A stretch of 52,276 nt of DNA from the NCBI GenBank assembly GCA_016182915.1, contig JACPFP010000003.1, positions 454,390 through 506,665 of the forward strand, read 5' to 3'. Source of the stretch: Candidatus Dojkabacteria bacterium (GTDB lineage Bacteria > Patescibacteriota > Dojkabacteria > SC72). The stretch's first letter is position 1. The number at the start of each line of letters is the position of its first letter. This document shows positions 1-8,221 of the stretch, in pieces. A program made the position numbers and the translations under genes. The notes under the pieces were generated by a model. That model searched no databases. It saw nothing but the letters and a program-made list of their open reading frames with translations, and was not told the origin of the DNA.

Positions 1-386
1 GGATAGATAGGATTTCTGAGGTATTCAATATCCCATCTCATCAATTATTACAAAAAGATAACAATGCAAGTGAATATAAATTCTACGAAGTTCCCTTGTT
101 CACATCCCTACCGGAATCTAAAATGTTTCTCCCTTCCGAAACTAAGCTCTTCTACTCTGCCCCCAAGTGGATACATGAGATAGGAGTCACTGTGTTTGCA
201 GTTGAAAGTAAACTTATTAAGAATTCTACAATTGATATCAGAGATAATGGGATTGTCTATGTAAGCAGTAAAGTAATTAGTGATAAGGGAATATATCTAA
301 ACATTGAGAACGGATCTTTTAGGTTTACAGATAGATCTGACGGTGCCGTCGGACAGGTACTAGCACAAGAGATTAGATATATATAG
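1..386 (+). CDS. C-terminal part of a possible XRE/S24-like regulator (5' end outside window)
   Basis: The reading frame is open from the window edge (codons in phase from base 3) to TAG at 384-386, so the protein starts upstream and a TTG at 96 is not a real start. About 127 residues are visible. The first part (IDRISEVFNIPSHQLL) resembles the last helix of an XRE-type DNA-binding domain. The rest is beta-rich, ends in a GQVLAQEIRYI segment, and is reminiscent of the S24/LexA-like C-terminal domain of phage-type repressors. I see no clear catalytic Ser/Lys pair, so self-cleavage cannot be claimed. It converges on groEL with a 61-bp gap. The family assignment is a weak inference. Confidence 0.45.
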   Translation, partial: IDRISEVFNIPSHQLLQKDNNASEYKFYEVPLFTSLPESKMFLPSETKLFYSAPKWIHEIGVTVFAVESKLIKNSTIDIRDNGIVYVSSKVISDKGIYLNIENGSFRFTDRSDGAVGQVLAQEIRYI

Positions 387-393
387 AACATAA

Positions 394-415
394 AGGAGAG
401 AGTTTCCTCCCTCCT
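394..415 (-). terminator. Possible terminator of the groESL operon
   Basis: An imperfect GC-rich hairpin lies between groEL and the convergent upstream gene: AGGAGAGAG (394-402) pairs with the pyrimidine run 407-415 with one mismatch and a 4-nt loop. Read on the minus strand it is followed by TTTATGTT, a weak U-tract. Position and orientation fit the end of groEL transcription, but the U-tract is poor. Confidence 0.35.
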
Positions 416-447
416 CAATGCCAAAGATTTCTCTTTTACTCTCAAGA

Positions 448-2100
<1,653 letters not shown>

Positions 2101-2115
2101 TTAAAACTTATATAT

Positions 2116-2409
2116 CTATTTAGCAACTGCGAGAATATCTTCTTCTTCAATGATGAGATATTTTTTTCCATCTACCTCTACCTCTTCAGGTGAGTATTTT
2201 TTAAAATATACCTTATCACCAACGGAGACGGAGAACTTGAAATCTGCATCTGTGCTAACTCCCAATGCAACTACAACACCTGTTGCAGGCTTCTTATCTT
2301 CATTTGCACTTGCAGGGACGTATAGACCACCCTTTGTCTTCTCTTCAACTTCTGTTGGAGTTAAAAGAACTCGCTCACCTATTGGCTGTAATGGAACTTT
2401 GTTTGCCAT
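2116..2409 (-). CDS. groES: Co-chaperonin GroES (HSP10)
   Basis: Heptameric lid of the GroEL chamber, 97 residues, the normal size. It begins MANKVPLQPIGERVLL and contains the mobile-loop region EVEEKTKGGLYVPASA and the GDKVYFKKYSPEEVEVDGKKYLII core. It is the first gene of the groES-groEL operon, under a sigma70 promoter with an overlapping CIRCE. The predicted leader of about 45 nt has no clear Shine-Dalgarno sequence. Confidence 0.97.
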   Translation of the reverse strand: MANKVPLQPIGERVLLTPTEVEEKTKGGLYVPASANEDKKPATGVVVALGVSTDADFKFSVSVGDKVYFKKYSPEEVEVDGKKYLIIEEEDILAVAK

Positions 2410-2435
2410 ATTAACGTTATATTATAATTTAGCTA

Positions 2436-2462
2436 TTAGCAATCTTTAAAAGTGACTGCTAG
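2436..2462 (-). promoter_or_regulatory. CIRCE operator of groESL (HrcA-binding inverted repeat)
   Basis: On the sense strand it reads CTAGCAGTC, 9 nt, GATTGCTAA. The established CIRCE consensus is TTAGCACTC-N9-GAGTGCTAA; the half-sites match 7/9 and 8/9 with exact spacer length. The repeat begins immediately after the -10 box, so it covers the predicted transcription start. HrcA is encoded at 13069-13794, where a second copy lies, which makes repression by HrcA a strong inference. Confidence 0.88.
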
Positions 2463-2491
2463 ATTTTAGAAAGGAAGATTGAAATTGTCAA
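2463..2491 (-). promoter_or_regulatory. Sigma70 promoter of groESL
   Basis: On the minus strand TTGACA (2486-2491) is followed by a 17-bp spacer and TAAAAT (2463-2468). The -35 box is a perfect match. The promoter lies in the 3' end of the upstream glycosyltransferase gene, and the -10 box starts with that gene's TAA stop codon. The CIRCE begins directly downstream. Confidence 0.88.
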
Positions 2492-3296
2492 GTGAGTGTG
2501 AGCCTTCTTCAAAATACTCCGCCTCATCGAAAGAAAAGAAGGAAAGATTCTCAGCATATTTAAAATAAAGGATGGGGAAACTAAGGAAAGGAACGACCCC
2601 ATATTTATAGGTAAGCCTAGGAATATCTAAAAGAGGATATCTCCACCCCTCCCTCTTTGAAACCGCATCATGTCTGTGTCTGAAAACTGAGAAGTTAGCA
2701 TTAGTTAAAAGAATTTTATATCGACCTTTTAGTGCTGTTATAAGGAAATCAAGATCCATACTTATCTTTAGATTTTCATCGTACATTCCAATTTTATCGA
2801 AAATATCCCTACTGAAGAATGTATTCTGATGGCTTATTGGCATACGATACGTTAGAGCAAGAATATAGCTGGCGATGGCATGTTTCGTAAAACGAGGGCG
2901 GGTAAAAACTGTTTTATATTGTTTTACAGTCTCTCCATGCATAATATCAACCTTATTTGAACTGAGTATTTGGAAGGCTTTTTCAAGGGAGTATCTATCT
3001 GTGAAGTAGTCGTCTGTACCCATGAAAATAAGGTACTCTCCATTTGACTGTCTAATTCCTTCATTGAATGCAGATGATACTCCTCTTGGCTTCTGAGAGA
3101 CTACTTTTACATCTATATTTACTAACCTACTTCTAAATTCACTTATCATCTCCAGCGTCCTATCCTTAGACTCTCCATCAACGAAGATTACCTCAAAATC
3201 TGTATACGTCTGCTTCTCAATAGAGGCGAGAAGCTCTCCTATATATTTCTCATTATTTAGAGTTGGAACGATAATGGTTAGATACGGTTTCTTCAT
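2466..3296 (-). CDS. Family 2 glycosyltransferase
   Basis: Predicted cytoplasmic GT-A inverting glycosyltransferase, 276 residues, transferring a sugar from a nucleotide donor to an unknown envelope acceptor. The N-terminus YLTIIVPTLNNEKYIGELL is the typical GT2 nucleotide-binding start, followed by FVDGESKDRT and the metal-binding region MGTDDYF near residue 95. A later SMDLDFL segment resembles the acceptor-side acidic motif. It starts 1 nt after the stop of the upstream membrane-protein gene and has a good Shine-Dalgarno (GGGGGAG, about 7 nt before ATG), so it is probably translated from a murJ-membrane protein-GT2 transcript. The substrate is unknown. Confidence 0.87.
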   Translation of the reverse strand: MKKPYLTIIVPTLNNEKYIGELLASIEKQTYTDFEVIFVDGESKDRTLEMISEFRSRLVNIDVKVVSQKPRGVSSAFNEGIRQSNGEYLIFMGTDDYFTDRYSLEKAFQILSSNKVDIMHGETVKQYKTVFTRPRFTKHAIASYILALTYRMPISHQNTFFSRDIFDKIGMYDENLKISMDLDFLITALKGRYKILLTNANFSVFRHRHDAVSKREGWRYPLLDIPRLTYKYGVVPFLSFPILYFKYAENLSFFSFDEAEYFEEGSHSLDNFNLPF

Positions 3297-3297
3297 A

Positions 3298-3957
3298 CTA
3301 CTTCTCCCCCTTTATAACAATATTTTCTTCATCAAGCTCGATATTTCTGATAGTACGTCCTGTAAAGTCTTTCTGAGTAATAAGTATCATAGCCTCTTTA
3401 ATACCCTCGTTTATATTTACAACAATATTCTCTCCACCCCAATCCTTGACCGAAAGGTTACCAACTTTAAAGTCGGTAATATAGAGATCAGTACTCTCTA
3501 CCTGATCTTTATTCAGATCAAAGTATAGCCAGAAGTCTCCAAACCCTTTTACATTAACCTTGTAATATATCTTCCAGAAACCCTGAGCAGGTTCAACATA
3601 CATCTTCTTTATAGAGAGTCTTGAAGGGAGATTTTCATTGATTTTAGTAGCGAGAAGGTTAACAAAGTGAACATGATTGATCTCAACGAAATCCACCTCC
3701 TTCGTACTAGCTTTGAAACTCTCTATTTTCTTTTCTACTTCTTTATTAGTACTCTTCTGCACATTTAGATAGTCCACAGAGAGGTGGGAGTTTTCAAACT
3801 CAGTTTCCCAGGAGAGATAATTAGAACGAAGGACAAGGAAGACAAGTCCAACAAAGAGTATAAGAGCAATGAGAAGGGAGACTGGAAGGGCAACAAGAAA
3901 GAAGCTCAGGCCTAAGCTTTTTCTCTTTCCCCTGCTTGTACTACTTCTTTTCTTCAT
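3298..3957 (-). CDS. Single-pass membrane protein of unknown function
   Basis: 219 residues. The first 16 are very basic (MKKRSSTSRGKRKS), followed by one hydrophobic helix at about 17-47, which predicts a type II protein with a roughly 170-residue external domain. That domain has regularly alternating beta-strand-like segments (FWKIYYKVNVKGFGDFWLYF, NIVVNINEGIKEAM). I recognise no family. Its start overlaps the 3' end of murJ by 17 bp and it is followed after 1 nt by a GT2 gene, so a role in envelope assembly is plausible from context only. Confidence 0.75.
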   Translation of the reverse strand: MKKRSSTSRGKRKSLGLSFFLVALPVSLLIALILFVGLVFLVLRSNYLSWETEFENSHLSVDYLNVQKSTNKEVEKKIESFKASTKEVDFVEINHVHFVNLLATKINENLPSRLSIKKMYVEPAQGFWKIYYKVNVKGFGDFWLYFDLNKDQVESTDLYITDFKVGNLSVKDWGGENIVVNINEGIKEAMILITQKDFTGRTIRNIELDEENIVIKGEK

Positions 3958-5782
3958 TTCTTTTAGCTCTTATAACTGACTTTAGAGTATCAAGAAGTGG
4001 GGAGACAACTGATACAACCTTCTTTGAGACAGATTCAAATTCATGAACCTTCATTACTTTAGACCCTACAACATATACAAGAAGACCGTAGAGGGAGGTT
4101 ATGACTGTTACTCCTATAACTGAAACGGTCCTTGTTGTATCAAGGTTGAAGTCTGAAAGCTTAAAGACATAGTACATACTGATTGTCATAATTAAGGTAT
4201 TGGCAAGAATCTTCAAAAGTGGTTTGTATGTATACTTCCAACTGAAAATTCTAATCTTTCTCTGAAGTAACCAGCCTGCTACAAACATCTCAGCAACAAA
4301 GGAGATACTTAAACCAAGGGCAAGTCCTCCAACAGCCGCATCAGAGAGATTACGGGTTTGCATCCATCTAAAGGTATCTTGGATAAATGACATAATTACC
4401 TGGAAAAGAGTTTGGGCGTCAATATAACTTAGCTGTGATGCTATCTGGGCAAGTATAGGTCTCCAATCCCAATAGTGACTGAAGAAGTTGGTGAGGTAGT
4501 ATCCACAAAGTATATTTACAATTATAGAAACAAAGGTTGCAATAAGAGGAAGTTTTGTTTCGTGAATAGCATAGAAAGCTCTTAGGATGATAGAAACGGC
4601 GGACTGTGCCACGATTGAGATTGCGAGAAGAGCAAGACACCAAGAGGTAATTACAGTTGCCCACCAGTCGAACTGACCGACCCCATACGCTAAACGAACA
4701 AGCGGTAATCTCAAAACAAGAATGATAGCGGCAATCGGCAAGATGATAAAGAGGGTTTGCCTTAAAGCACGATTGAAAGTTCTCATGAACTTATCCTTCT
4801 TACCCTTTGCATACTCCTCTGAAAGTTTTGGTAAAACTACCTGTGATATTGCTCCTGTAAATATCTGTATAGGAAAAAGATGCAAGCTTAAAGCAAATTT
4901 ATATGCACTCAGAGCCCCTGCAGAAAGTGTAAAACTAATCACGGTATTAACAATAACATTGACCTGTTCTCCAAGTAATCCAATTATCCTTGGAAGGGCA
5001 AGCTTGAATACGCTAACAATCTCTTTAGACCAGAGATGTGAAATTAGTCTATGTAGCTTGCTTCCCAGGCTCTCAGGAACAGACTTATATATATGAAGGA
5101 ATTCAGGAATTTGTATAAGGAGATGGAATAGAGAGGCAAGTACAACAGACCAGGCAATACCATAAATTCCAAGGTTAGAGTACTTAACAAGTATGAGAGA
5201 ACCAAGAATCATTCCAAGGTTGTAAAGAAGTGGGGCAAGGGTTGCAGTGAAGAATCTCTTATGAGCCTGCAAATAGGCACCAATTAAGCTGCTAACTCCC
5301 AACAGGATTGGAGATACAAGCATTATTCTCATAATGTTTGAAAATAGATCTACATTTTCAAGACTAACTGATGCTGCAGTTCCAAGATATTGATGTAGAT
5401 TATCTGCATTAATAAGCCACTCACCTATCTCCCTTGAAAATACAAAGAGGATTATAGAAGCAATAATAAAGAATGATGTATATACAATAGTCAATCTCTT
5501 AAAGATATCTTTTAATTTTGTTTCATCTGTGTGAAGGAAATTTGTGAAAACAGGGATTATAGCTGCGTTTATAGCTCCAGCGACAAGAACATTGAAGATA
5601 GTATCAGGAATTGTAAATGCTGCCCAGAAAATATCCAGTTCTCTAGATGTACCGAACAGCTGAGCAATAATACGAACTTTAATAAACCCTAAGGCTTTAA
5701 TAAACAGAAGAAGGAGTGTGATAGCGCCGACGGAGTTAACAAGATAATAGATTTTTTTGAAAAAGCTCTTAATTACGTTCAT
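3941..5782 (-). CDS. murJ: MurJ/MviN-family lipid II flippase
   Basis: Polytopic inner-membrane protein of the MOP superfamily that moves lipid-linked peptidoglycan precursor across the membrane. 613 residues with about 14 hydrophobic helices. Typical MurJ features are the N-terminal region with AQLFGTSRELDIFWAAFTIP (family consensus F.R..G.s...DAF..A..ip), the VAGAINAAIIPVF stretch, ISQVVLPKLSEEYAKGKKD and FYAIHETKLP. The length exceeds the usual ~510-530 mainly through an inserted amphipathic segment near residues 440-480 and a basic C-terminal tail. It heads a minus-strand operon with the membrane protein and GT2. Confidence 0.92.
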   Translation of the reverse strand: MNVIKSFFKKIYYLVNSVGAITLLLLFIKALGFIKVRIIAQLFGTSRELDIFWAAFTIPDTIFNVLVAGAINAAIIPVFTNFLHTDETKLKDIFKRLTIVYTSFFIIASIILFVFSREIGEWLINADNLHQYLGTAASVSLENVDLFSNIMRIMLVSPILLGVSSLIGAYLQAHKRFFTATLAPLLYNLGMILGSLILVKYSNLGIYGIAWSVVLASLFHLLIQIPEFLHIYKSVPESLGSKLHRLISHLWSKEIVSVFKLALPRIIGLLGEQVNVIVNTVISFTLSAGALSAYKFALSLHLFPIQIFTGAISQVVLPKLSEEYAKGKKDKFMRTFNRALRQTLFIILPIAAIILVLRLPLVRLAYGVGQFDWWATVITSWCLALLAISIVAQSAVSIILRAFYAIHETKLPLIATFVSIIVNILCGYYLTNFFSHYWDWRPILAQIASQLSYIDAQTLFQVIMSFIQDTFRWMQTRNLSDAAVGGLALGLSISFVAEMFVAGWLLQRKIRIFSWKYTYKPLLKILANTLIMTISMYYVFKLSDFNLDTTRTVSVIGVTVITSLYGLLVYVVGSKVMKVHEFESVSKKVVSVVSPLLDTLKSVIRAKRNEEKK

Positions 5783-5791
5783 TATTTATGA

Positions 5792-5820
5792 AGAATACCA
5801 TAGGAACTAATCATACACAA
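5792..5820 (-). promoter_or_regulatory. Probable murJ promoter with very short leader
   Basis: On the minus strand an extended -10 TGG-TATTCT (hexamer 5792-5797) ends 9 nt before the murJ ATG. A poor -35 (TTGTGT, 5815-5820) sits 17 bp upstream. The predicted leader is only about 2-3 nt. Confidence 0.5.
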
Positions 5821-5863
5821 AGCTATTTAATATACATTTAATCTTTTCCTGAGACAATAGGAT

Positions 5864-6610
5864 ATGGGGAATAATTTTCTTTCAATAAGGTTCTGTATAG
5901 GATGTCTTAAGCATGGCTCCTGGGTATGCAACCAGTGTAGAAACAACTTTATAAAACAGATTCCACACTGCTTTGTCTGCGGGAAGATAGCTAAAAGCTA
6001 TAGTACACACGAGAAATGCCTTCGTTTATCAAATGGGATTCACTCTCTCTTTGTGTGTTTTCAGTATAACAAGACAACGAGAAAGTATTTAAAATATATC
6101 AAGTTTAAATCTTCTTATGCCCTTCTTGAAGAGATTCTTGAGATTATCAAGAGAGAGATAACTGAGTATGTGAGAATTTCAGGTATAAGCTACGTAGATA
6201 CAATACTAGTTCCAGTACCTCTACACCGCAAAAGATTGAGGGAGAGAGGGTTTAATCAGAGTGAGATACTCGCCAGAAAACTATCGGCACTACTAAATAT
6301 AAAGGTCGGGAACGGCATACTAGAGAAGGTTATAAATACAAAACCACAGACAAAAGTAACACATGAGACGAGGCAGAGGAATGTAAACAACGCCTTCTCA
6401 TTCATAGCAGAGAGGGAGATAATGAGCTGTATAAAACATATAATCCTCATTGATGACGTAACGACAACAGGATCTACCCTTAAAGAGTGTGCAAAGGTTA
6501 TAAAAGCAGCGTATCCAGAGATTACTCTCTATGGTCTTGTACTATTTAAGCCCAAGCCTAAGTTTAGTGTAAACATACTCGTTCCAGAGGGCGATAGGGA
6601 TAAAATCTAA
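5864..6610 (+). CDS. comF: ComF/GntX-family phosphoribosyltransferase-like protein
   Basis: 248 residues. An N-terminal zinc-ribbon-like region has CxxC pairs at C11/C14, C22/C25 and C37/C40. The C-terminal type I phosphoribosyltransferase domain has DTILVPVPLHRKRLRERGFNQSE, highly typical of ComF, and the PRPP-binding loop IILIDDVTTTGSTLKEC at about residues 190-205. ComF family members support DNA uptake or recombination in competent bacteria; the biochemical reaction is not settled. Competence in this organism would fit the PilN/PilO-like genes at 40-41 kb. Its 3' end overlaps the convergent HAD-like gene by 69 bp. Confidence 0.9.
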   Translation: MGNNFLSIRFCIGCLKHGSWVCNQCRNNFIKQIPHCFVCGKIAKSYSTHEKCLRLSNGIHSLFVCFQYNKTTRKYLKYIKFKSSYALLEEILEIIKREITEYVRISGISYVDTILVPVPLHRKRLRERGFNQSEILARKLSALLNIKVGNGILEKVINTKPQTKVTHETRQRNVNNAFSFIAEREIMSCIKHIILIDDVTTTGSTLKECAKVIKAAYPEITLYGLVLFKPKPKFSVNILVPEGDRDKI

Positions 6611-6955
6611 ACCTAATTCCTTACAAGCAACTCCCTCCTTTGAGACATTATCTCCAATTACCAAAATCTCCTCCTTATTCAGCTTGTAAGTTTCAATAAC
6701 TTCCTTAAAAAGCTCTACCTTATCCCCTTTCTTTATAACAATCCCTTCAAAATACTGAGATAGTCCGAATCTCCTTATGAGCTCTGTTCTTTTTTGGGGA
6801 GTATTTGCATAGCTGATTATGAAGTTTTTAGAATCTTTTCCGTAAGTTTCAAAATACTCATTGACCCAACCAAAGAGTCTGTTGTCCTTCCTTGAGTACA
6901 AGGTCCAAAGCCAATCCCATATGATTACTTTATATTCTCTGCCTCTATATTCCAT
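6542..6955 (-). CDS. HAD-like hydrolase family protein with altered motif I
   Basis: 137 residues, a compact HAD-fold protein. Motif I reads WDWLWTLY: the nucleophile-position Asp is present, but the second Asp of DxD is Leu. Motif II may be the Ser in IISYANTP, motif III a Lys in KKGDKVE, and motif IV is VIGDNVSKEG. Loss of the second Asp, the usual general acid/base, suggests weak or non-phosphatase activity. The closest general look is the YjjG/phosphoglycolate-phosphatase type without a full cap. It is transcribed from a leaderless promoter divergent from dcd, and its last 69 bp overlap the 3' end of comF. Confidence 0.75.
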   Translation of the reverse strand: MEYRGREYKVIIWDWLWTLYSRKDNRLFGWVNEYFETYGKDSKNFIISYANTPQKRTELIRRFGLSQYFEGIVIKKGDKVELFKEVIETYKLNKEEILVIGDNVSKEGVACKELGLDFIPIALWNEYVYTKLRLGLK

Positions 6956-6959
6956 TTAA

Positions 6960-6968
6960 ATTATAGCA
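6960..6968 (-). promoter_or_regulatory. Extended -10 promoter of the HAD gene (leaderless)
   Basis: On the minus strand TGC-TATAAT (hexamer 6960-6965) ends 4 nt before the ATG at 6955. No -35 is recognisable, as is common for extended -10 promoters. Transcription should start at or next to the start codon. Confidence 0.65.
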
Positions 6969-6976
6969 ATAGTTTA

Positions 6977-6985
6977 TGTTATACT
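6977..6985 (+). promoter_or_regulatory. Extended -10 promoter of dcd
   Basis: TGT-TATACT (hexamer 6980-6985) lies 28 nt before the dcd ATG, predicting a leader of about 20 nt. It is back-to-back with the HAD-gene promoter and only 11 bp from it, so the two polymerase sites should compete. Confidence 0.55.
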
Positions 6986-7013
6986 TTAAGGTTTTAATTC
7001 TCAGTAGTTACCT

Positions 7014-7580
7014 ATGATTTTGTCAGATAAATCCATTAAAAACAAGTTAAAGAGCGGAGCGATAACAATAGAACCGTTCGTACTGGAGAATCTTCAGCCT
7101 ACTTCCTATGATTTACATCTTGGTAATGAGTTTATGAGGTTCAATACCAAGAAGCATAAGATGATTGATGTTAAAAAGCCCGTATCTGATCTCATGGAGA
7201 AGATACATCTGGATAAGGATGACGATAGTTATATTCTTCAGCCTGGCGACTTTGTACTAACCCATACAGTGGAGTATGTAGGCGTTGACGATTGTCATGT
7301 AGGAAGGCTGGAAGGAAAAAGCTCACTTGCTCGTCTTGGGCTGATTATTCATACTACAGCAGGGTTTTTAGACCCAGGTAATTGCCTGCGTATGACATTG
7401 GAAATTGTAAATCTCTCCCCCCTACCAATTAAGTTATATTCAGGGATGAAAATCGCTCAGATGGCTTTTGAGGAGGTAGATGAGAAAGTTGAGAAATCAT
7501 ATGGACATAAGTCACTAAATAGTAAATACTATAGAGATAGTACTGTAGCAGAGAGCAAGTATTATAAGAACTTTAAATAA
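7014..7580 (+). CDS. dcd: dCTP deaminase (possibly bifunctional DCD/DUT type)
   Basis: 188 residues, the normal length for the trimeric dUTPase-fold family that deaminates dCTP to dUTP for thymidylate synthesis. The N-terminus MILSDKSIKNKL, LQPTSYDLHLG, the signature EGKSSLARLGL and TTAGFLDPGN followed by LEIVNLSPLPIKL place it firmly in the family, with the catalytic Glu in TLEIVN. The segment AGFLDPG differs from the HRIDPG of the E. coli monofunctional enzyme and looks more like proteins that also hydrolyse dUTP, but sequence alone does not settle this. The C-terminal tail SKYYRDSTVAESKYYK would close over the active site. Confidence 0.93.
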   Translation: MILSDKSIKNKLKSGAITIEPFVLENLQPTSYDLHLGNEFMRFNTKKHKMIDVKKPVSDLMEKIHLDKDDDSYILQPGDFVLTHTVEYVGVDDCHVGRLEGKSSLARLGLIIHTTAGFLDPGNCLRMTLEIVNLSPLPIKLYSGMKIAQMAFEEVDEKVEKSYGHKSLNSKYYRDSTVAESKYYKNFK

Positions 7581-7597
7581 AATATAACTCATTGACT

Positions 7598-8221
7598 ATG
7601 AATCTACATCCTAGAAACTTTTATAATCCAATTCGTCAAAAGCAAAGAAGGTATGACAAGATAGTTAAACTCCTTAATTTAAAACCTACGGACAGAGTTC
7701 TTAATGTTGGGTGTGGAGAAGGTCTAACCTTTGAGTATTTTAATAAGGAGAATCCAATAACTGGTGTAGATCTTTTTAAAGAGAGTAAAATCAACAGGCC
7801 AAACTTCATATATCTTCAAATAAAAGGAGACGGAACTCTTCCATTCAAGGATGAGGAGTTTGACGCAGTTGTATGTATTGGGGTTTTAGAGCATGTAAAG
7901 CCATACGAGGCGCTTCAAAAGACATGCAAAGAAATACAGAGAGTTGGAAAGAAATTCTTAATCCTTGTTCCTGATTATAATACTATAATAGAGCCCCACT
8001 ATGCATTTCCATTCTTCCAACATCTTCCGATATCTGTGCAAAAATGGTTACACAGTATTTTAAATCTGAGGCTTGAACTAGATGAGAGAAAAGAAAATCC
8101 CTACGAGGAGATAAACTACTTTCCAACAAAGAAATGGTTATCACTTTTTAATGGGGCGAAAGCTACTATTCACAGACATATAGGAATATTTATAACCAAT
8201 CTCATTATCTGGAAAAGCTAG
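7598..8221 (+). CDS. Class I SAM-dependent methyltransferase
   Basis: About 207 residues. Rossmann motif I is VLNVGCGEGLTFEYF, motif II has the acidic GVDLF, and motif IV is FDAVVCIGVLEHV, typical of the Methyltransf_11 group acting on small molecules or lipids. The acceptor is unknown. I prefer the ATG at 7598 over an in-frame TTG at 7592. The gene follows dcd by 17 nt and probably shares its transcript. Its TAG stop lies in a CTAG shared with the stop of the convergent ligase/TPR gene. Confidence 0.85.
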   Translation: MNLHPRNFYNPIRQKQRRYDKIVKLLNLKPTDRVLNVGCGEGLTFEYFNKENPITGVDLFKESKINRPNFIYLQIKGDGTLPFKDEEFDAVVCIGVLEHVKPYEALQKTCKEIQRVGKKFLILVPDYNTIIEPHYAFPFFQHLPISVQKWLHSILNLRLELDERKENPYEEINYFPTKKWLSLFNGAKATIHRHIGIFITNLIIWKS

